DNA of 64,000 nt from Bog-159 sp963843255 (GTDB taxonomy: Bacteria > Acidobacteriota > Terriglobia > Bryobacterales > Bryobacteraceae). The stretch is from NCBI GenBank assembly GCA_963843255.1, contig CAWJJQ010000006.1:186001-250000 (forward strand), given 5' to 3'. Positions 27,155-37,044 of the stretch are shown here, piece by piece. The number at the start of each line of letters is the position of its first letter. The first letter of the stretch is position 1. A program made the translations under genes and the position numbers. The notes below the pieces were generated by a model. The model was not told where the DNA came from and made no database searches. It was given only the letters and a program-made list of their open reading frames with translations.

Positions 27155-28943
27155 ATGACCGGTATGGACCTGTCCCCATTCGCAAATCATCTCTGGCAAT
27201 CGACCCTGTGCGCCGCGGCGGCGTGGGTATTGACGCTCGGACTGCGGAGGAACCGCGCGGCGGTGCGGTACGGCATCTGGATGGCGGCTTCGATAAAATT
27301 TCTGGTGCCGTTCGCGGTGCTGGTCAGCGTAGGGAACGAACTGGGATGGCAGGCGCCGCGAGTGGTGCCGCGGCCGAGGATGCCGGTAGTAGTGAACCAG
27401 ATCGGCGGACCATTTAAGCTGCCCGGGCGGGCGGCGCGCGGGACCGATGCGGCGCCGGCGGCCAGTCATCTGCCGGAATGGCTGCTGGGCATCTGGTTCT
27501 GCGGCTTTGCGGCGAGCGCCGGTTATTGGATCCGGCGGGCGGCGATCAATTCGCGCGGCGCGGCGCACCGCAATACCGCTGGCTTTCGACCTGCCGGTGC
27601 CCGTGATGGCTTCACGCGCGCGGTTGGAGCCGGGGGTCTTCGGGATCTGGAAACCAGTTCTGCTTTTGCCGGATGGCATTGGGGACCGGCTGCCGCCGGA
27701 ACAACTACGGACGGTACTGGCGCACGAATTATGCCACGTGCAGCGAAAGGACAATCTGACCGCGGCGATCCACTTGGTGGTGGAGACGATCTTCTGGTTC
27801 CATCCGCTGGTGTGGTGGATCAGGGCGCGGCTGGTGGAAGAACGGGAACGGGCCTGCGATGAGCAGGTGCTGGACGCGTCTCCGGATGCCGGCGTATATG
27901 CCGAGGCGATTCTGAATGTGTGCAGGTTCTATCTGGAGCAGCCGCTGGTTTCGGTGGCGGGCGTTACCGGGTCGAATCTGAAGCGACGCATCGAAGAAAT
28001 CATGGCCCATCGCGGGGCGCGGAAGCTGGATTTCGGAAGAAAGGCGCTGCTGGCGGTCGCAGGGCTGGCGCTGGTGGCTGGGCCGGTGGTTATAGGGATG
28101 CTGGGCGCGGCGCCGCTGGAGGCGCAGGCCACGGCCTCGCCGCGGTTGGCATTTGGCGCGGCTTCCATCAAGCGGGAGAAGTCAAACGATCCGCGCGTGG
28201 GCAGGTCCTTTCCCGCGCTGCAATTCCTTCCCGGAGGACGGTTGGTCATCAGGAAGATGCCGCTGTACATCGTGATTACTACGGCATATGACCTGCCGTT
28301 TCAGTCCGACCAGCTTAGCGGGGGGCCGGACTGGATTCGCAACGACCTGTACGACATTGAAGCCACCGCCGAGGAGGGGGCCATTCCGGCAGACACCACG
28401 GTCAAGGCGCGCGAGGCCAAAATGCGGCTGATGCTGCAGACACTGCTGGCGGACCGGTTCAAGCTGGCCATGCGCCGGGAAGTGCGGGATCTGGCAGTGT
28501 ATGCCGTGGTGGTGCGGAAGGGCGGACCTAAGTTACAGAAATCGGCGATTGCAGAAAAGGATTGCATTGGGAGTCCCACCGGCTTCGGATTTGCCGATTC
28601 GTGCCATAGCTTCCAGGGCGGGCAAGGGCGCGGATTGCACGGTGAGGCGGTGACTGTTGCGGACGTCGCGCAGGCCGTGTCGAATTGGTCGGACCGGCCC
28701 GTGGTGGATAAGACTGGCTTGGATGGCTTGTACAACATCCAGACCGACGGTTGGGTCCCAATGCGTGCCAGGCCGCCGCGTCCCGAAGGGCAGGAGCCGA
28801 CGGCAGAGGATCTGGCTATGGCGGACCCGACGCGTCCCACACTGTTCCAGATTTTTGAGCGGCTCGGGCTGAAACTGGAGCCGCAGCGGGCGGAGGTGGA
28901 GGCGTTCGTAATCGAGCGCGTGGAGCGGCCCACTGAAAACTAG
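27155..28943 (+). pseudogene. M56 (BlaR1-like) peptidase fused to TIGR03435 domain, frameshifted
   Basis: The N-terminal frame (27155 onward) holds membrane helices typical of BlaR1 (NHLWQSTLCAAAAWVLTLGL). The next frame holds VMASRARLEPGVFGIWKPVL, the gluzincin motif HELCHVQRKDN and the acidic ERERACDEQ, one more helix, and then a TIGR03435 domain (about 240 residues; LLADRFKLAMRREVRDLAVY). The frames must join between about 27540 and 27590, needing one inserted base. The TIGR03435 domain replaces the penicillin-binding sensor of BlaR1, so it presumably senses something outside the membrane and cleaves the BlaI-type repressor next door. Signal unknown. Confidence 0.82.
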
Positions 28944-28970
28944 AGCCAAATTAGCGCAAAATATAGCTGG

Positions 28971-30599
28971 ATGCGCATTTTTGTCTGGCTCGCGATGTTT
29001 CTGCCGGCGGCGGGGATATTTCGGACCGCGGGGCAATCGCTGCCGGTGTTTCGCGCCGAGACGAATCTGCAATCCGTCGCCGTTCAGGTGTCCGACAAAC
29101 ACGGGAACCATATCCATGGCCTGCAGGCTTCCGATTTCATCCTTCTTGAGGACGGGCATCCCCAGAAGATCGCGTTTTTCGGGGCGGAGTCGGAACCGGT
29201 CAGCCTGGCTATCCTGATGGACGCGGGCCGCAGCATGGATTTCGGCGGCAAGACCGAAAGGGCGCGCGCGCTGCTCGAATCGCTGGTTCGCGCCAACCGT
29301 CCCGAAGACGAAATCTTCTTCATGCCTTTCACCGACGAGGTTGGCCCTTTCGTACAGCTCACGGAGAGGAAGCCTGATCAACTGCCCAAGATCCCTGCGC
29401 CTGGCCACGGCGGAATGGCTCCTTACGACGCGCTGGCGGCGGCACTCTGCCACATGCGCACCGCTAAAAACCTGCGGCAAGCCGTGGTTGTTATCAGCGA
29501 TGGGGTAGACGAGCATAGCCGCCTGAGGCTTGCAGAGTTGATCGAACTGGTACGAGCATCCAGCCCGCAGGTGTTTATGGCCGGCGTATACGATAAGCAG
29601 GAGTACCAGCTTTTTCAGCGCAGCGGCAATACCATACCCATCGTCGGTTTGCGGCATATCGACAATCCCGTGGTGGTATTCGAGCGGCTGGCGAAGGAAT
29701 CGGGCGCCGAATCGTTTTTTCCGACCTCGGAGCAGGATCTGAAAAAGGCCCTGGACCGGATTTCGGCGCTGCTGCAGGCGGAGTACACACTGGCTTACTA
29801 TCCGGGGCGAATTGCCAAGGCGCGGAAAATCGAAGTGAAGGTGAAACGCAGCGGGATGAGGATTTCGGCGCGGCGCAGTTTGGGCTCCGATAGCGCCGCG
29901 GAGGCGGTCCACTTCGTGGCGAACGGTTGCGCGGTGTCGCCCCAGGGACATCCCTATCCTTGGGAGTCGCGTGTAACGGCGAGCGCCTCGTCGCCAGTCA
30001 TCTACCAGGAAGACTTTTTAGACGAGCGCAGCGGCTGGCCGGCGCATCGCGACGGGGTGGGCGAGGCACATTATCTGGCGGGGGGCGGCTATGAGGTATC
30101 GCGGTTCCTGCCGCAAGCCATTATGTCCGGAGGAACGGACGGCTTCATTGTGCGAGCGCTTGACAATATAGTGGCGGCATATGGTCCGTGGTGGAACAAT
30201 TTCCGCGCCTCGGCATCGGTGGACGCGCACCGGGGCGCGCCGGCGGCGGTGGGGCTGACGTTCAACGTCAACGAATCCGGCTACTACGCGCTGCTGGTGA
30301 GGCCGCCGGTGGATGGCAGGGCCGCGTTCGAACTTGTGAAAGGGGATTGGAACGGCGGACAGTCGGTGCTGATACCGCCGACGCAACTTGCGGAACTGGC
30401 ACAGAGCGGAAAGCACAAGCTCGCGGTGGAATGCAATCGCGGGCAAATCACCCTGCAGGTGGACGACCGTCCGGTGGGACGCGTGACTGATGACGGGGAA
30501 ATGTACGGCCTGGTAGGGTTCGGTGTATTCGGTGACTGCGGTACGACCCACAAGTGCAGCGTGGTCGCGAAGGACCTGCTGGTCAAGAGCATTCCTTGA
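28971..30599 (+). CDS. VWA-domain protein (TIGR03436 type)
   Basis: A 542-residue exported protein: signal peptide (IFVWLAMFLPAAGIF), a TIGR03436-type N-terminus (VFRAETNLQSVAVQVSDKHG; DFILLEDGHPQKIAFF), then a von Willebrand A domain at about 80-290 whose metal site DAGRS carries an Ala where the canonical DxSxS has Ser. The C-terminal 230 residues form a jelly-roll-like sheet domain (YYALLVRPPVDGRAAFELVK; GLVGFGVFGDCG). It starts 27 bases after the M56-TIGR03435 gene and is probably in the same operon. Confidence 0.85.
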   Translation: MRIFVWLAMFLPAAGIFRTAGQSLPVFRAETNLQSVAVQVSDKHGNHIHGLQASDFILLEDGHPQKIAFFGAESEPVSLAILMDAGRSMDFGGKTERARALLESLVRANRPEDEIFFMPFTDEVGPFVQLTERKPDQLPKIPAPGHGGMAPYDALAAALCHMRTAKNLRQAVVVISDGVDEHSRLRLAELIELVRASSPQVFMAGVYDKQEYQLFQRSGNTIPIVGLRHIDNPVVVFERLAKESGAESFFPTSEQDLKKALDRISALLQAEYTLAYYPGRIAKARKIEVKVKRSGMRISARRSLGSDSAAEAVHFVANGCAVSPQGHPYPWESRVTASASSPVIYQEDFLDERSGWPAHRDGVGEAHYLAGGGYEVSRFLPQAIMSGGTDGFIVRALDNIVAAYGPWWNNFRASASVDAHRGAPAAVGLTFNVNESGYYALLVRPPVDGRAAFELVKGDWNGGQSVLIPPTQLAELAQSGKHKLAVECNRGQITLQVDDRPVGRVTDDGEMYGLVGFGVFGDCGTTHKCSVVAKDLLVKSIP

Positions 30600-30659
30600 A
30601 TGCTTTTCCTCTTGACGGCCGCCAGAACAAACGGCTGCGCCCCCTGGTGAACAGGGCCA

Positions 30660-31028
30660 ACCGCTGTTGATAGCGGGACTCTGCGGCGATTTTACAGCGC
30701 GGCAGCGCATCCGATTCCGCAGCCATGGCAACGGTTTCGCGCCAACAGCCGCGCCGGATTCGAATGCTTGTCCGGCGTGGTAGTTTCCAATAGGGCCGCC
30801 CCGCCCGCCGATTTTTGCCATCTGGCATTTCCCGCGCAGCGCTATGCGGTATTCACCTACAGTGGACACGTGTCGGAGTTGCGCAACTCTATGGGCGCCA
30901 TCTCGCGGGTAGGGGTAGCGCCGGCCCGTCCGCTGCCGGGCGTGGCTGATTTTCTCGAGCGGCATGACCAGCGCTTCGATCCGCGAACCGGGCGCCGATC
31001 CGGACGAAGTCGCGCATTCGCTCGATGA
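30660..31028 (+). pseudogene. Decayed GyrI-like effector-binding domain gene
   Basis: Translating 30660-31028 in two frames gives pieces of a GyrI-like small-molecule binding domain: GLCGDFTARQ in one frame, then after a shift near 30700 PIPQPWQRF, FPAQRYAVFTYSGHVSELRN, PGVADFLERHDQRFDPRTG in another. These follow the order of AraC-associated effector-binding domains (...LWQRF...PAQRYAVF.H.GHVS...DFE.Y...FDP.TG). No DNA-binding region, no start and no usual C-terminal strand are present. It lies between the VWA gene and the convergent nfrB; the rest of 30600-31182 shows nothing clear. Confidence 0.6.
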
Positions 31029-31182
31029 GTGGGCTGCCCTTCACGGCGTGGCCCTCGATCCGCGCTCGGGCGAGCCCTGGATCGTCCATCCGTCTTCGAG
31101 GCGCAGGAGATTTTTCGCGGAGCCGGCCGGACGTCTGAGTTTTGGGATCTGCGCGAAAGGGCCGGTGAGTTTTCGCCCTACT

Positions 31183-32988
31183 CTATCCAAGATAGGCGAG
31201 GGCCAGCTCTTCATAATCGGTCGGCGTGATCAGGTGGAAGCGCACTTCCATTTTGGCGCACCGCTCCAGGTCTTCAGTCATCTCCGCCGTTGGAAGTTCC
31301 GGCCCCGCCACCACTAACTGGCCCGCCATTACGCGGAAGGGGAGCACGCGCCAGCGCCGCGCGACTGCCGGCGGGATGGCGTGGATGGCCGGTTCGGAGA
31401 TCTCCGAGGGCCGCGGTTTGCCCAGCGGCAGATTCTGCTGCAGGCTGAGCGCTACATACACGTCCGCTTCGGTGAGTTTGCCGGTGCGCACCAGATATTC
31501 GCCGATGCGCTCGCCGGCGCGCTTCGAAACCAGGGCCTCGTCCACATCCGATTGCATGACGAATTGAGAGCCCACCAGAATCTGGCCGAGAGGGAGCGTT
31601 TCCGGCGCCAGCGCGGCGGGGTTGGGATAGGCGTGCTCGGTCTTGATCCACACCAGCGGCCGGTGCCGCAGCCTGGCGTCGCAATACAGCGCCAGGGCGC
31701 GTAGCGTGGCCGCGCAATTCAGCCAGTTCCCCAAAAGCGTGCGCGCGGGCACTCCCAGCGCGAAGCGCCAGCCGTATATCCTGCGGGAACAAAGCCCGCG
31801 CACCGCCATTTGAAAAGCGGAAAGAACAAATGTCGCCGAGAAGAGCCATTTCCATGTCGCGTACCGCGCGCCCAGCATCCATGGATGGCCGGTGAACCGG
31901 CTGTGGCTCCAGGTAATGGCGCCGTACAGGAACACTACGTTTAACACCGGAGTCAGCAGATTGCCGAGAATACCCTTGCGGTCCCGCCACAGCCAGTACA
32001 GGTGGCGCCCGGAAGCTTCCCAGCCGCGCCGCTCCCACGATTGCAGCACGATGCCGATCACCCACCGGGCCCTCTGCCTCACGGCTGTGCGGAAGGTGTG
32101 CGGAAAATACTCGCGCGTTGCCAGCAGGCCATCGCCTTCGCGGCGCAGGGGGACGAAGACCTGCGGGCACCCCATGGCGTGGATACGCCAACCATTTTCG
32201 TAATCTTCGGTGAGGGACGCGGGATCGAACATGCGGTTGGAGTAGGCGGCCGCCAGGCGTTCCAGCACGCCGCGCGAGAAGCCCGTACCCACGCCGTTAC
32301 CCGGCAGAAAGCTGCCCCACATCTGCCGCACGGAAATGTCCTTGGTCTGGAACTCGGCGAATTCGTCGCAGTACAGGCCATGTACCCACTCGCGCAAGGG
32401 CGTCGGCAGCGGCAGCACGGGCACCTGCACCATGTCGAATCTGCCGGTGAAATAGTTGATCCAGCGCAGCGATTCAGGATGAATCACGTCCTCGGCATCG
32501 TGTGTAATGACCGTATCGAAGCGGACCCCGTGGCGCTCCTCGTACGCGAGCATATGCTGATACACCCAGTTCAGACAGTCGGCTTTCGACGTGGGACCGT
32601 CGTGTGGGCATAGCGCCAGATGCACGCGCGGGAATTTGCGGGCAGCCTGGCGGACGGCGGCCACGGTTTCCCGGTCATTCGGATAGGCGCCCACGAAGAA
32701 CTCCGCGGCATAGTAGAGCGTGGCGGGTATGTTGCGTTCCAACATGCTGCCGATGACCGTCTGCTCATGCCAAAGCGGGACGAAGATGGCGATGCGGCGG
32801 CGGGGGGCCGCGTCCACTTCGGAGGGCGCGGGCCACCAGAACCAAGCTCGGCCGAAAAGATGCAGTACCAGCCAGCGATACACGAAGATCGCGTCGAGGA
32901 ACAGATCGTCCAGCCCGCTAACCAGGACATACACCCCGAGCGGGACGAGCCAGGCACCGATCCAGGCATCGAGTGTATCCATCGGCAT
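31183..32988 (-). CDS. nfrB: NfrB-like membrane glycosyltransferase with MshEN domain
   Basis: A 601-residue inner-membrane protein like the phage N4 adsorption protein NfrB, a processive GT2 synthase. Helices near the N-terminus lead into the GT2 domain: RIAIFVPLWHEQTVIGSML, DTVITHDAEDVIHPESL (metal site), DPASLTEDYENGWRIH and RQRARWVIGI (the Q/RxxRW-type motif). Further membrane helices follow, then a C-terminal MshEN/GspE-N-like domain (RIGEYLVRTGKLTEADVYVA; HAIPPAVARRWRVLPFRV), which in NfrB binds c-di-GMP. No nfrA partner is visible in the window. Confidence 0.85.
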   Translation of the reverse strand: MPMDTLDAWIGAWLVPLGVYVLVSGLDDLFLDAIFVYRWLVLHLFGRAWFWWPAPSEVDAAPRRRIAIFVPLWHEQTVIGSMLERNIPATLYYAAEFFVGAYPNDRETVAAVRQAARKFPRVHLALCPHDGPTSKADCLNWVYQHMLAYEERHGVRFDTVITHDAEDVIHPESLRWINYFTGRFDMVQVPVLPLPTPLREWVHGLYCDEFAEFQTKDISVRQMWGSFLPGNGVGTGFSRGVLERLAAAYSNRMFDPASLTEDYENGWRIHAMGCPQVFVPLRREGDGLLATREYFPHTFRTAVRQRARWVIGIVLQSWERRGWEASGRHLYWLWRDRKGILGNLLTPVLNVVFLYGAITWSHSRFTGHPWMLGARYATWKWLFSATFVLSAFQMAVRGLCSRRIYGWRFALGVPARTLLGNWLNCAATLRALALYCDARLRHRPLVWIKTEHAYPNPAALAPETLPLGQILVGSQFVMQSDVDEALVSKRAGERIGEYLVRTGKLTEADVYVALSLQQNLPLGKPRPSEISEPAIHAIPPAVARRWRVLPFRVMAGQLVVAGPELPTAEMTEDLERCAKMEVRFHLITPTDYEELALAYLG

Positions 32989-33048
32989 AAGCGCAAAAGG
33001 GGCGCGCGCCCGCGCCGCCGGCCCTGACCCGTTTTGCGTGATCCTTAA
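32989..33048. repeat. Short palindromic relative of the 95-bp repeat
   Basis: AAGCGCAAAAGGGGCGCG opens the unit and GTTTTGCGTGATCCTTAAG closes it, so CGCAAAA pairs with TTTTGCG over a very GC-rich middle. Ends and core match the 95-bp units at 13799-14094. It abuts the nfrB start codon. Confidence 0.6.
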
Positions 33049-33098
33049 GTGATGTAGTGCCTGGATGCCAGAAAAAATCGCACGAAACAGATCCCGGA

Positions 33099-33989
33099 TT
33101 ACTGCGGCAGCGCCACGCAGAATCCCGCACCGTCAAATGAGAATGCGCCGCCCACGCTCATCGTAACGTTCGAAATGACCGCCTCCCCACAGGCGTCTGC
33201 GCCCGTGGGCGGCGGAGGCACCACAAAATTGATCTGGTACAAACCCACATAACCGGGTACCAGGCCGCTGAATACCGGCACGCCATACCGCGTAGGTAGC
33301 GCGCCCAGGGGAAGCGGGATGGGCTTTGCGGCCAGCGCGTTCGGTAGCCAGTTAAAAGCCAGCTCGAATCCCTCCGTGGTGACCGCCCCGCTGCTGGCCG
33401 CTTTTCCTGTGGGGACCGCCGGATTGGTGGCTCCCAAGCCGACCGCATAGGCTACCAGCTCTTCGTTACCTTGCGCCGGACTCGAAGCGTTCACCAGAGA
33501 GCCGTCGCCATGGGTGATCAAGGGCGAACAGGGCAATCCATTCAGCGGGGCGACACCGCCTCCGTTAGGTAGGACTGTGTCGCAACTGGTTAGCAGGTGG
33601 ACGTGATCCGCGACCGGAGTTACCTGGAATGGTGCGCCGGTCGTGCCGTTCGCCGAGACGAAGATCTGGGTGAGAATCGCAAGATCGTTGCAGACCATGA
33701 CCAACCCGGGACAAGGTGGCTGTACTTCATAAGGAATCTGCACCGTTACGGATGTGGAGGTGGCTGACAACACCGGCGCCGGGTAACTGGACCCTTCCTT
33801 GACAGTGACAGTAATGTCGCCCGAAGCCAGGCCCGTCACAAACAACGTGATTAGCTGGCCCGGGGCCACCGGGACGGGCGCGGGATTGAGGTACCCTAAC
33901 GCCGCGATGGTGTTGGAGGGCGCGGTTTGTGGGAACCCCGCCACAGAGAGGATGGCGGTTAGGAAGATGAGGGCGCTTGTTTGCTTCAT
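33099..33989 (-). CDS. TIGR03437-type secreted protein (copy 1)
   Basis: A 296-residue exported protein with a signal peptide (MKQTSALIFLTAILSVAGFP) and the Solibacter-type TIGR03437 domain: PVPVAPGQLITLFVTGL, LVAYAVGLGATNPAVPTG, and the ending GLVPGYVGLYQINFVVP. No other domain is present, so the whole protein is the unit normally found at the ends of larger exported proteins. The start at 33989 begins the signal peptide. It is 81 bases downstream of the TonB-type receptor gene, same direction. Function unknown. Confidence 0.85.
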   Translation of the reverse strand: MKQTSALIFLTAILSVAGFPQTAPSNTIAALGYLNPAPVPVAPGQLITLFVTGLASGDITVTVKEGSSYPAPVLSATSTSVTVQIPYEVQPPCPGLVMVCNDLAILTQIFVSANGTTGAPFQVTPVADHVHLLTSCDTVLPNGGGVAPLNGLPCSPLITHGDGSLVNASSPAQGNEELVAYAVGLGATNPAVPTGKAASSGAVTTEGFELAFNWLPNALAAKPIPLPLGALPTRYGVPVFSGLVPGYVGLYQINFVVPPPPTGADACGEAVISNVTMSVGGAFSFDGAGFCVALPQ

Positions 33990-34070
33990 ATTTCTAAGAC
34001 TACGCTTTGCGGGTTTGCCTGACACTCGGAGCGCGGCTGAGAGCCCTCGCAGGCCACGGGTCTGGCCCCA

Positions 34071-37043
34071 CTAAAAATGCAACCTGATGACGATCTGCAG
34101 AGTGCGGGGGCCTCCGGTTTGGAAGGCCGGTGTTAGGCCGCTGGATGGCGTACCGCTACCCAGCATCAAGTTGAGCATCGAAGGCGAACGGCCGAAAAGC
34201 GGATCGGCAAGGAAACGAACCGGATCGGCAAATGCGGGCTCGTTCAGCGCGTTGAAAGCTTCTGCCCTCAGTTCCAGCGAATTCCGCTCCCGGAATTGAA
34301 AGGTGCGGCGGACGGCCAAGTCGAGTTGCGACGTGCCAAAGCCGGTGATGGAGTTCCGCCCCAGGTTGCCCTGTCCTGCCACGGCGGCAAACGCGGCGGG
34401 ATTCAGACGGCTCCCTCCGGGCGCCCGCGGATCGGTAATCCACAATGGCTCGCCCGGCACGATATCGGGGCGATAGATGTCGGCGAAACCCAGGCCGAAC
34501 TCAGTCTCGCTGTCCAGGACATTGATCGGGAAGCCGGTGCGGGCACGGAACATGGCATCCGCGGTAAAGCGGCGGGGCAATTCCACCGAAACGGCCGCCG
34601 CCAGCGAATGGCGAACGTCGAAATCGGAGGAGGCTGTATCGGCCGTCGCGGCCGCCGCGGTGGGAGACCAATAAGTGGCCGAATCCGCCGAACCGTTGTC
34701 GATCGAGTGCGCCCAGTTGTATGAGACCTGCGCCTGCCAGCGGCGCCACAGCCGGCGCCTGTATTCGATCTGCAGCGCGTTGTAGCGGGCCCACCCATGA
34801 TTGGTGGCATCCACGATCTCGACGGCCGGGGCGGCATCCGGGCCCGTCTCACGCCGCAGCAGATCGTTCGCGGCCGACCCTACCCAGACGGCCGACAAGG
34901 CGTCGTTCGCGGTAAGAGCCCTCTCAATCGTGACATGCCATTCCCAAGTGGCGGGCAGCCGCAGGTCCGGCGCAAAACCGTAAGTGACCAGGGTGGCCGC
35001 CGGAGGGGTGGCCTGGCTGCTGCCCGCGATTCCACTGTTGAATTGCCAGGTATTGTAGGGCGCGCCGTTGATGCCGTCCATCGCAGCCGCAAAGTCGCCA
35101 TTGAAATAGCGGCCGGCGCCGGCGCGTACGACCGTGCGGCCATCCGAAGTTAGCCGGTAAGCTATCCCCAGCCGCGGGGCAAGGTCGGTATAGCTTGTAT
35201 TCCAAATGGGAATCTCAGTCCCTGGACCGGCCCGTAGTGCGGAAGCAACCGGAGGGGCAGGTGCCCGTGGCGACGGGACGAAATCCCAGCGTAAACCATA
35301 GGTGAGCGTGAGGCGCGGATTCATGTGCCAGGTGTCTTCGGCGAATGCCGCGAATTGCTCGATCCCTGTGGATGTCTGGGCGGATTCGGACAGGTCCAGG
35401 ATGAAATTCGACGTCAGAAGTTCAGGCAGGTTGGCGGCAGTGAGGGTCACGCTCGAGAGCGGTCCGCTGCGGCTCAATTCCAGGCGATGGTAGTCGACGC
35501 CGAAGCGGACCTCGTGCGCGCCTTTGCGGAATTGGGCGGTATCCGCCGCGTTCCATTGCTGCTGCCTGGTACCGGCACCCGGCCCGGAAAAGAGCGGCTC
35601 CAGGCCTCCCACTTCGAAACGGTAGAACGAGACGCAGGGAGCCGCTGCGCCGAAAAGAGCGGCGTCGGTGGAACATCCTGGGGTAGACGAAAGGCTGCCG
35701 CCCTGCCATGATGATTGCCCGCTGGTTCCGGCCGTGTTCAGGCGGAATTCATTTTCGGCCGAAGCCGCGAGCGACGCGTTTACCCCGACCGTGACCTGGT
35801 AGTCGTGCAACTTCACAGTGTCTATCTGAGAGAATCCGAAACCGGTCGAGGACGGCGTGTCGCTGCCGCGGGCAAACAGCATGACGTGTGAAGTCAGCGC
35901 GTGGTCGATCCGTACGCTCGCGCCGTCGAAGGTGGAAGGCCGCGCGCTGGACCCGGTCCATTCAGCAACGCCGCCGCCCAGGTTCGGCCCGTTGGGTACC
36001 GGGAAGGCATCCAGAATCGGCCGAAAGAGTGGCGCGGCCGCCGCGCGCGTGGCAAGTGACGGTACGGTCGATTCCCAGCTATACGGCTGGCGTAGACGGA
36101 GGCCCTCGTAGGATGCGAAGAAAAAAGTGCGGTTGCGGCGGATCGGACCACCCATGACGCCGCCAAAATCCGCGAAGCGCAGCGGCTGCCGCGGCTGGCC
36201 GGTGCTGTTGGCAAACCAGTCGTTGGCCGCCAGATCCTGATTGCGGAAGACGCCGAAAACGGTGCCATGAAAATCGTTCGATCCGGACCGCGTGCTCAAC
36301 TCCACCTGTCCGCCGGGCGATTGCCCGTAGCGCGCCGAATACGAGGAAGCCTGCAGTTGGAACTCGTCCAGCGCCTCGACCGAGGCCAGCGCGTGCAGGC
36401 TACCGAAGGCCGTCATATCCGGAAGCGTGGGGCCCGGCAGTTGCGCGGGCAGTCCGCCGCCGTTCGCGCCCGTGTTCACACTGACGCCGTCGACCGTAAA
36501 GTAGTTGGCGTTGGGACGCTGGCCGTTGACCGTAAATTGTCCGGCTTCGCCCTGGCTGGCGGGCGTGATCAGGCTGCCGGGCGCCAGCTCCAGAAGGGTG
36601 AGGATCCCGCGCCCGTTCAAAGGCAGGTGATCGATCCAGTCGCGGCCCACCAGCGTGCTCACCGCTCCGCTGCCGGAATCGAGCAGAGGCGGCGCATCGG
36701 TGACCGTGACCACTTCGCGCACGTCGCCGATCTGTAGGTGAAAGTCCACGCGCGGGGATTCGGCTGCATGCAGCGGGACCCCGAATTGGACGATCGTGCG
36801 GAAACCCGTCTTGCGCACCGTCAGTTTGTAGCTGCCGGGATAAAGATAGGCCGCCTGCCAGGCACCCGTGGTGTCGGTCTCGGTGACGTGACGGAATCCG
36901 GTCTGTTCGTTTACCGCTGTGACCGTAGCGCTCGCTACCAACCTTCCGGCGGGATCCCAAACGAAGCCGGAGAGGCCGGCCGTTTCCTGGGCGGCGAGCA
37001 CTCTGCAGAAAAGGAGGAGGGCAAGCGGAACCAGCGGCCGCAT
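34071..37043 (-). CDS. TonB-dependent-receptor-like outer-membrane protein with carboxypeptidase regulatory domain
   Basis: A 990-residue outer-membrane protein: signal peptide (PLVPLALLLFCRVLAAQE), a carboxypeptidase-regulatory-like beta-sandwich at about 22-105 (SGFVWDPAGRLVASATVTAV), a plug region with LLDSGSGAVSTLVG, DHLPLNGRGILTLLELAPG and NANYFTVDGVSVN, then a long beta-barrel ending QIVIRLHF. This is the Oar/TonB-like family that is greatly expanded in Acidobacteriota and is thought to import oligomers. It follows the anti-sigma gene by 1 base, so the ECF pair very likely controls it. Confidence 0.92.
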   Translation of the reverse strand: MRPLVPLALLLFCRVLAAQETAGLSGFVWDPAGRLVASATVTAVNEQTGFRHVTETDTTGAWQAAYLYPGSYKLTVRKTGFRTIVQFGVPLHAAESPRVDFHLQIGDVREVVTVTDAPPLLDSGSGAVSTLVGRDWIDHLPLNGRGILTLLELAPGSLITPASQGEAGQFTVNGQRPNANYFTVDGVSVNTGANGGGLPAQLPGPTLPDMTAFGSLHALASVEALDEFQLQASSYSARYGQSPGGQVELSTRSGSNDFHGTVFGVFRNQDLAANDWFANSTGQPRQPLRFADFGGVMGGPIRRNRTFFFASYEGLRLRQPYSWESTVPSLATRAAAAPLFRPILDAFPVPNGPNLGGGVAEWTGSSARPSTFDGASVRIDHALTSHVMLFARGSDTPSSTGFGFSQIDTVKLHDYQVTVGVNASLAASAENEFRLNTAGTSGQSSWQGGSLSSTPGCSTDAALFGAAAPCVSFYRFEVGGLEPLFSGPGAGTRQQQWNAADTAQFRKGAHEVRFGVDYHRLELSRSGPLSSVTLTAANLPELLTSNFILDLSESAQTSTGIEQFAAFAEDTWHMNPRLTLTYGLRWDFVPSPRAPAPPVASALRAGPGTEIPIWNTSYTDLAPRLGIAYRLTSDGRTVVRAGAGRYFNGDFAAAMDGINGAPYNTWQFNSGIAGSSQATPPAATLVTYGFAPDLRLPATWEWHVTIERALTANDALSAVWVGSAANDLLRRETGPDAAPAVEIVDATNHGWARYNALQIEYRRRLWRRWQAQVSYNWAHSIDNGSADSATYWSPTAAAATADTASSDFDVRHSLAAAVSVELPRRFTADAMFRARTGFPINVLDSETEFGLGFADIYRPDIVPGEPLWITDPRAPGGSRLNPAAFAAVAGQGNLGRNSITGFGTSQLDLAVRRTFQFRERNSLELRAEAFNALNEPAFADPVRFLADPLFGRSPSMLNLMLGSGTPSSGLTPAFQTGGPRTLQIVIRLHF

Positions 37044-37044
37044 G

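Noticed and set aside
28533..29951. 472-codon minus-strand open frame
   Set aside because: Shadow of the M56-TIGR03435 and VWA genes; no domain, no ribosome site.
30964..31317. Open frame reading DEVAHSLDEWAALHG and onward
   Set aside because: Looks protein-like in part but overlaps both the GyrI remnant and the 3' end of nfrB, lacks a start signal, and has no recognisable domain.
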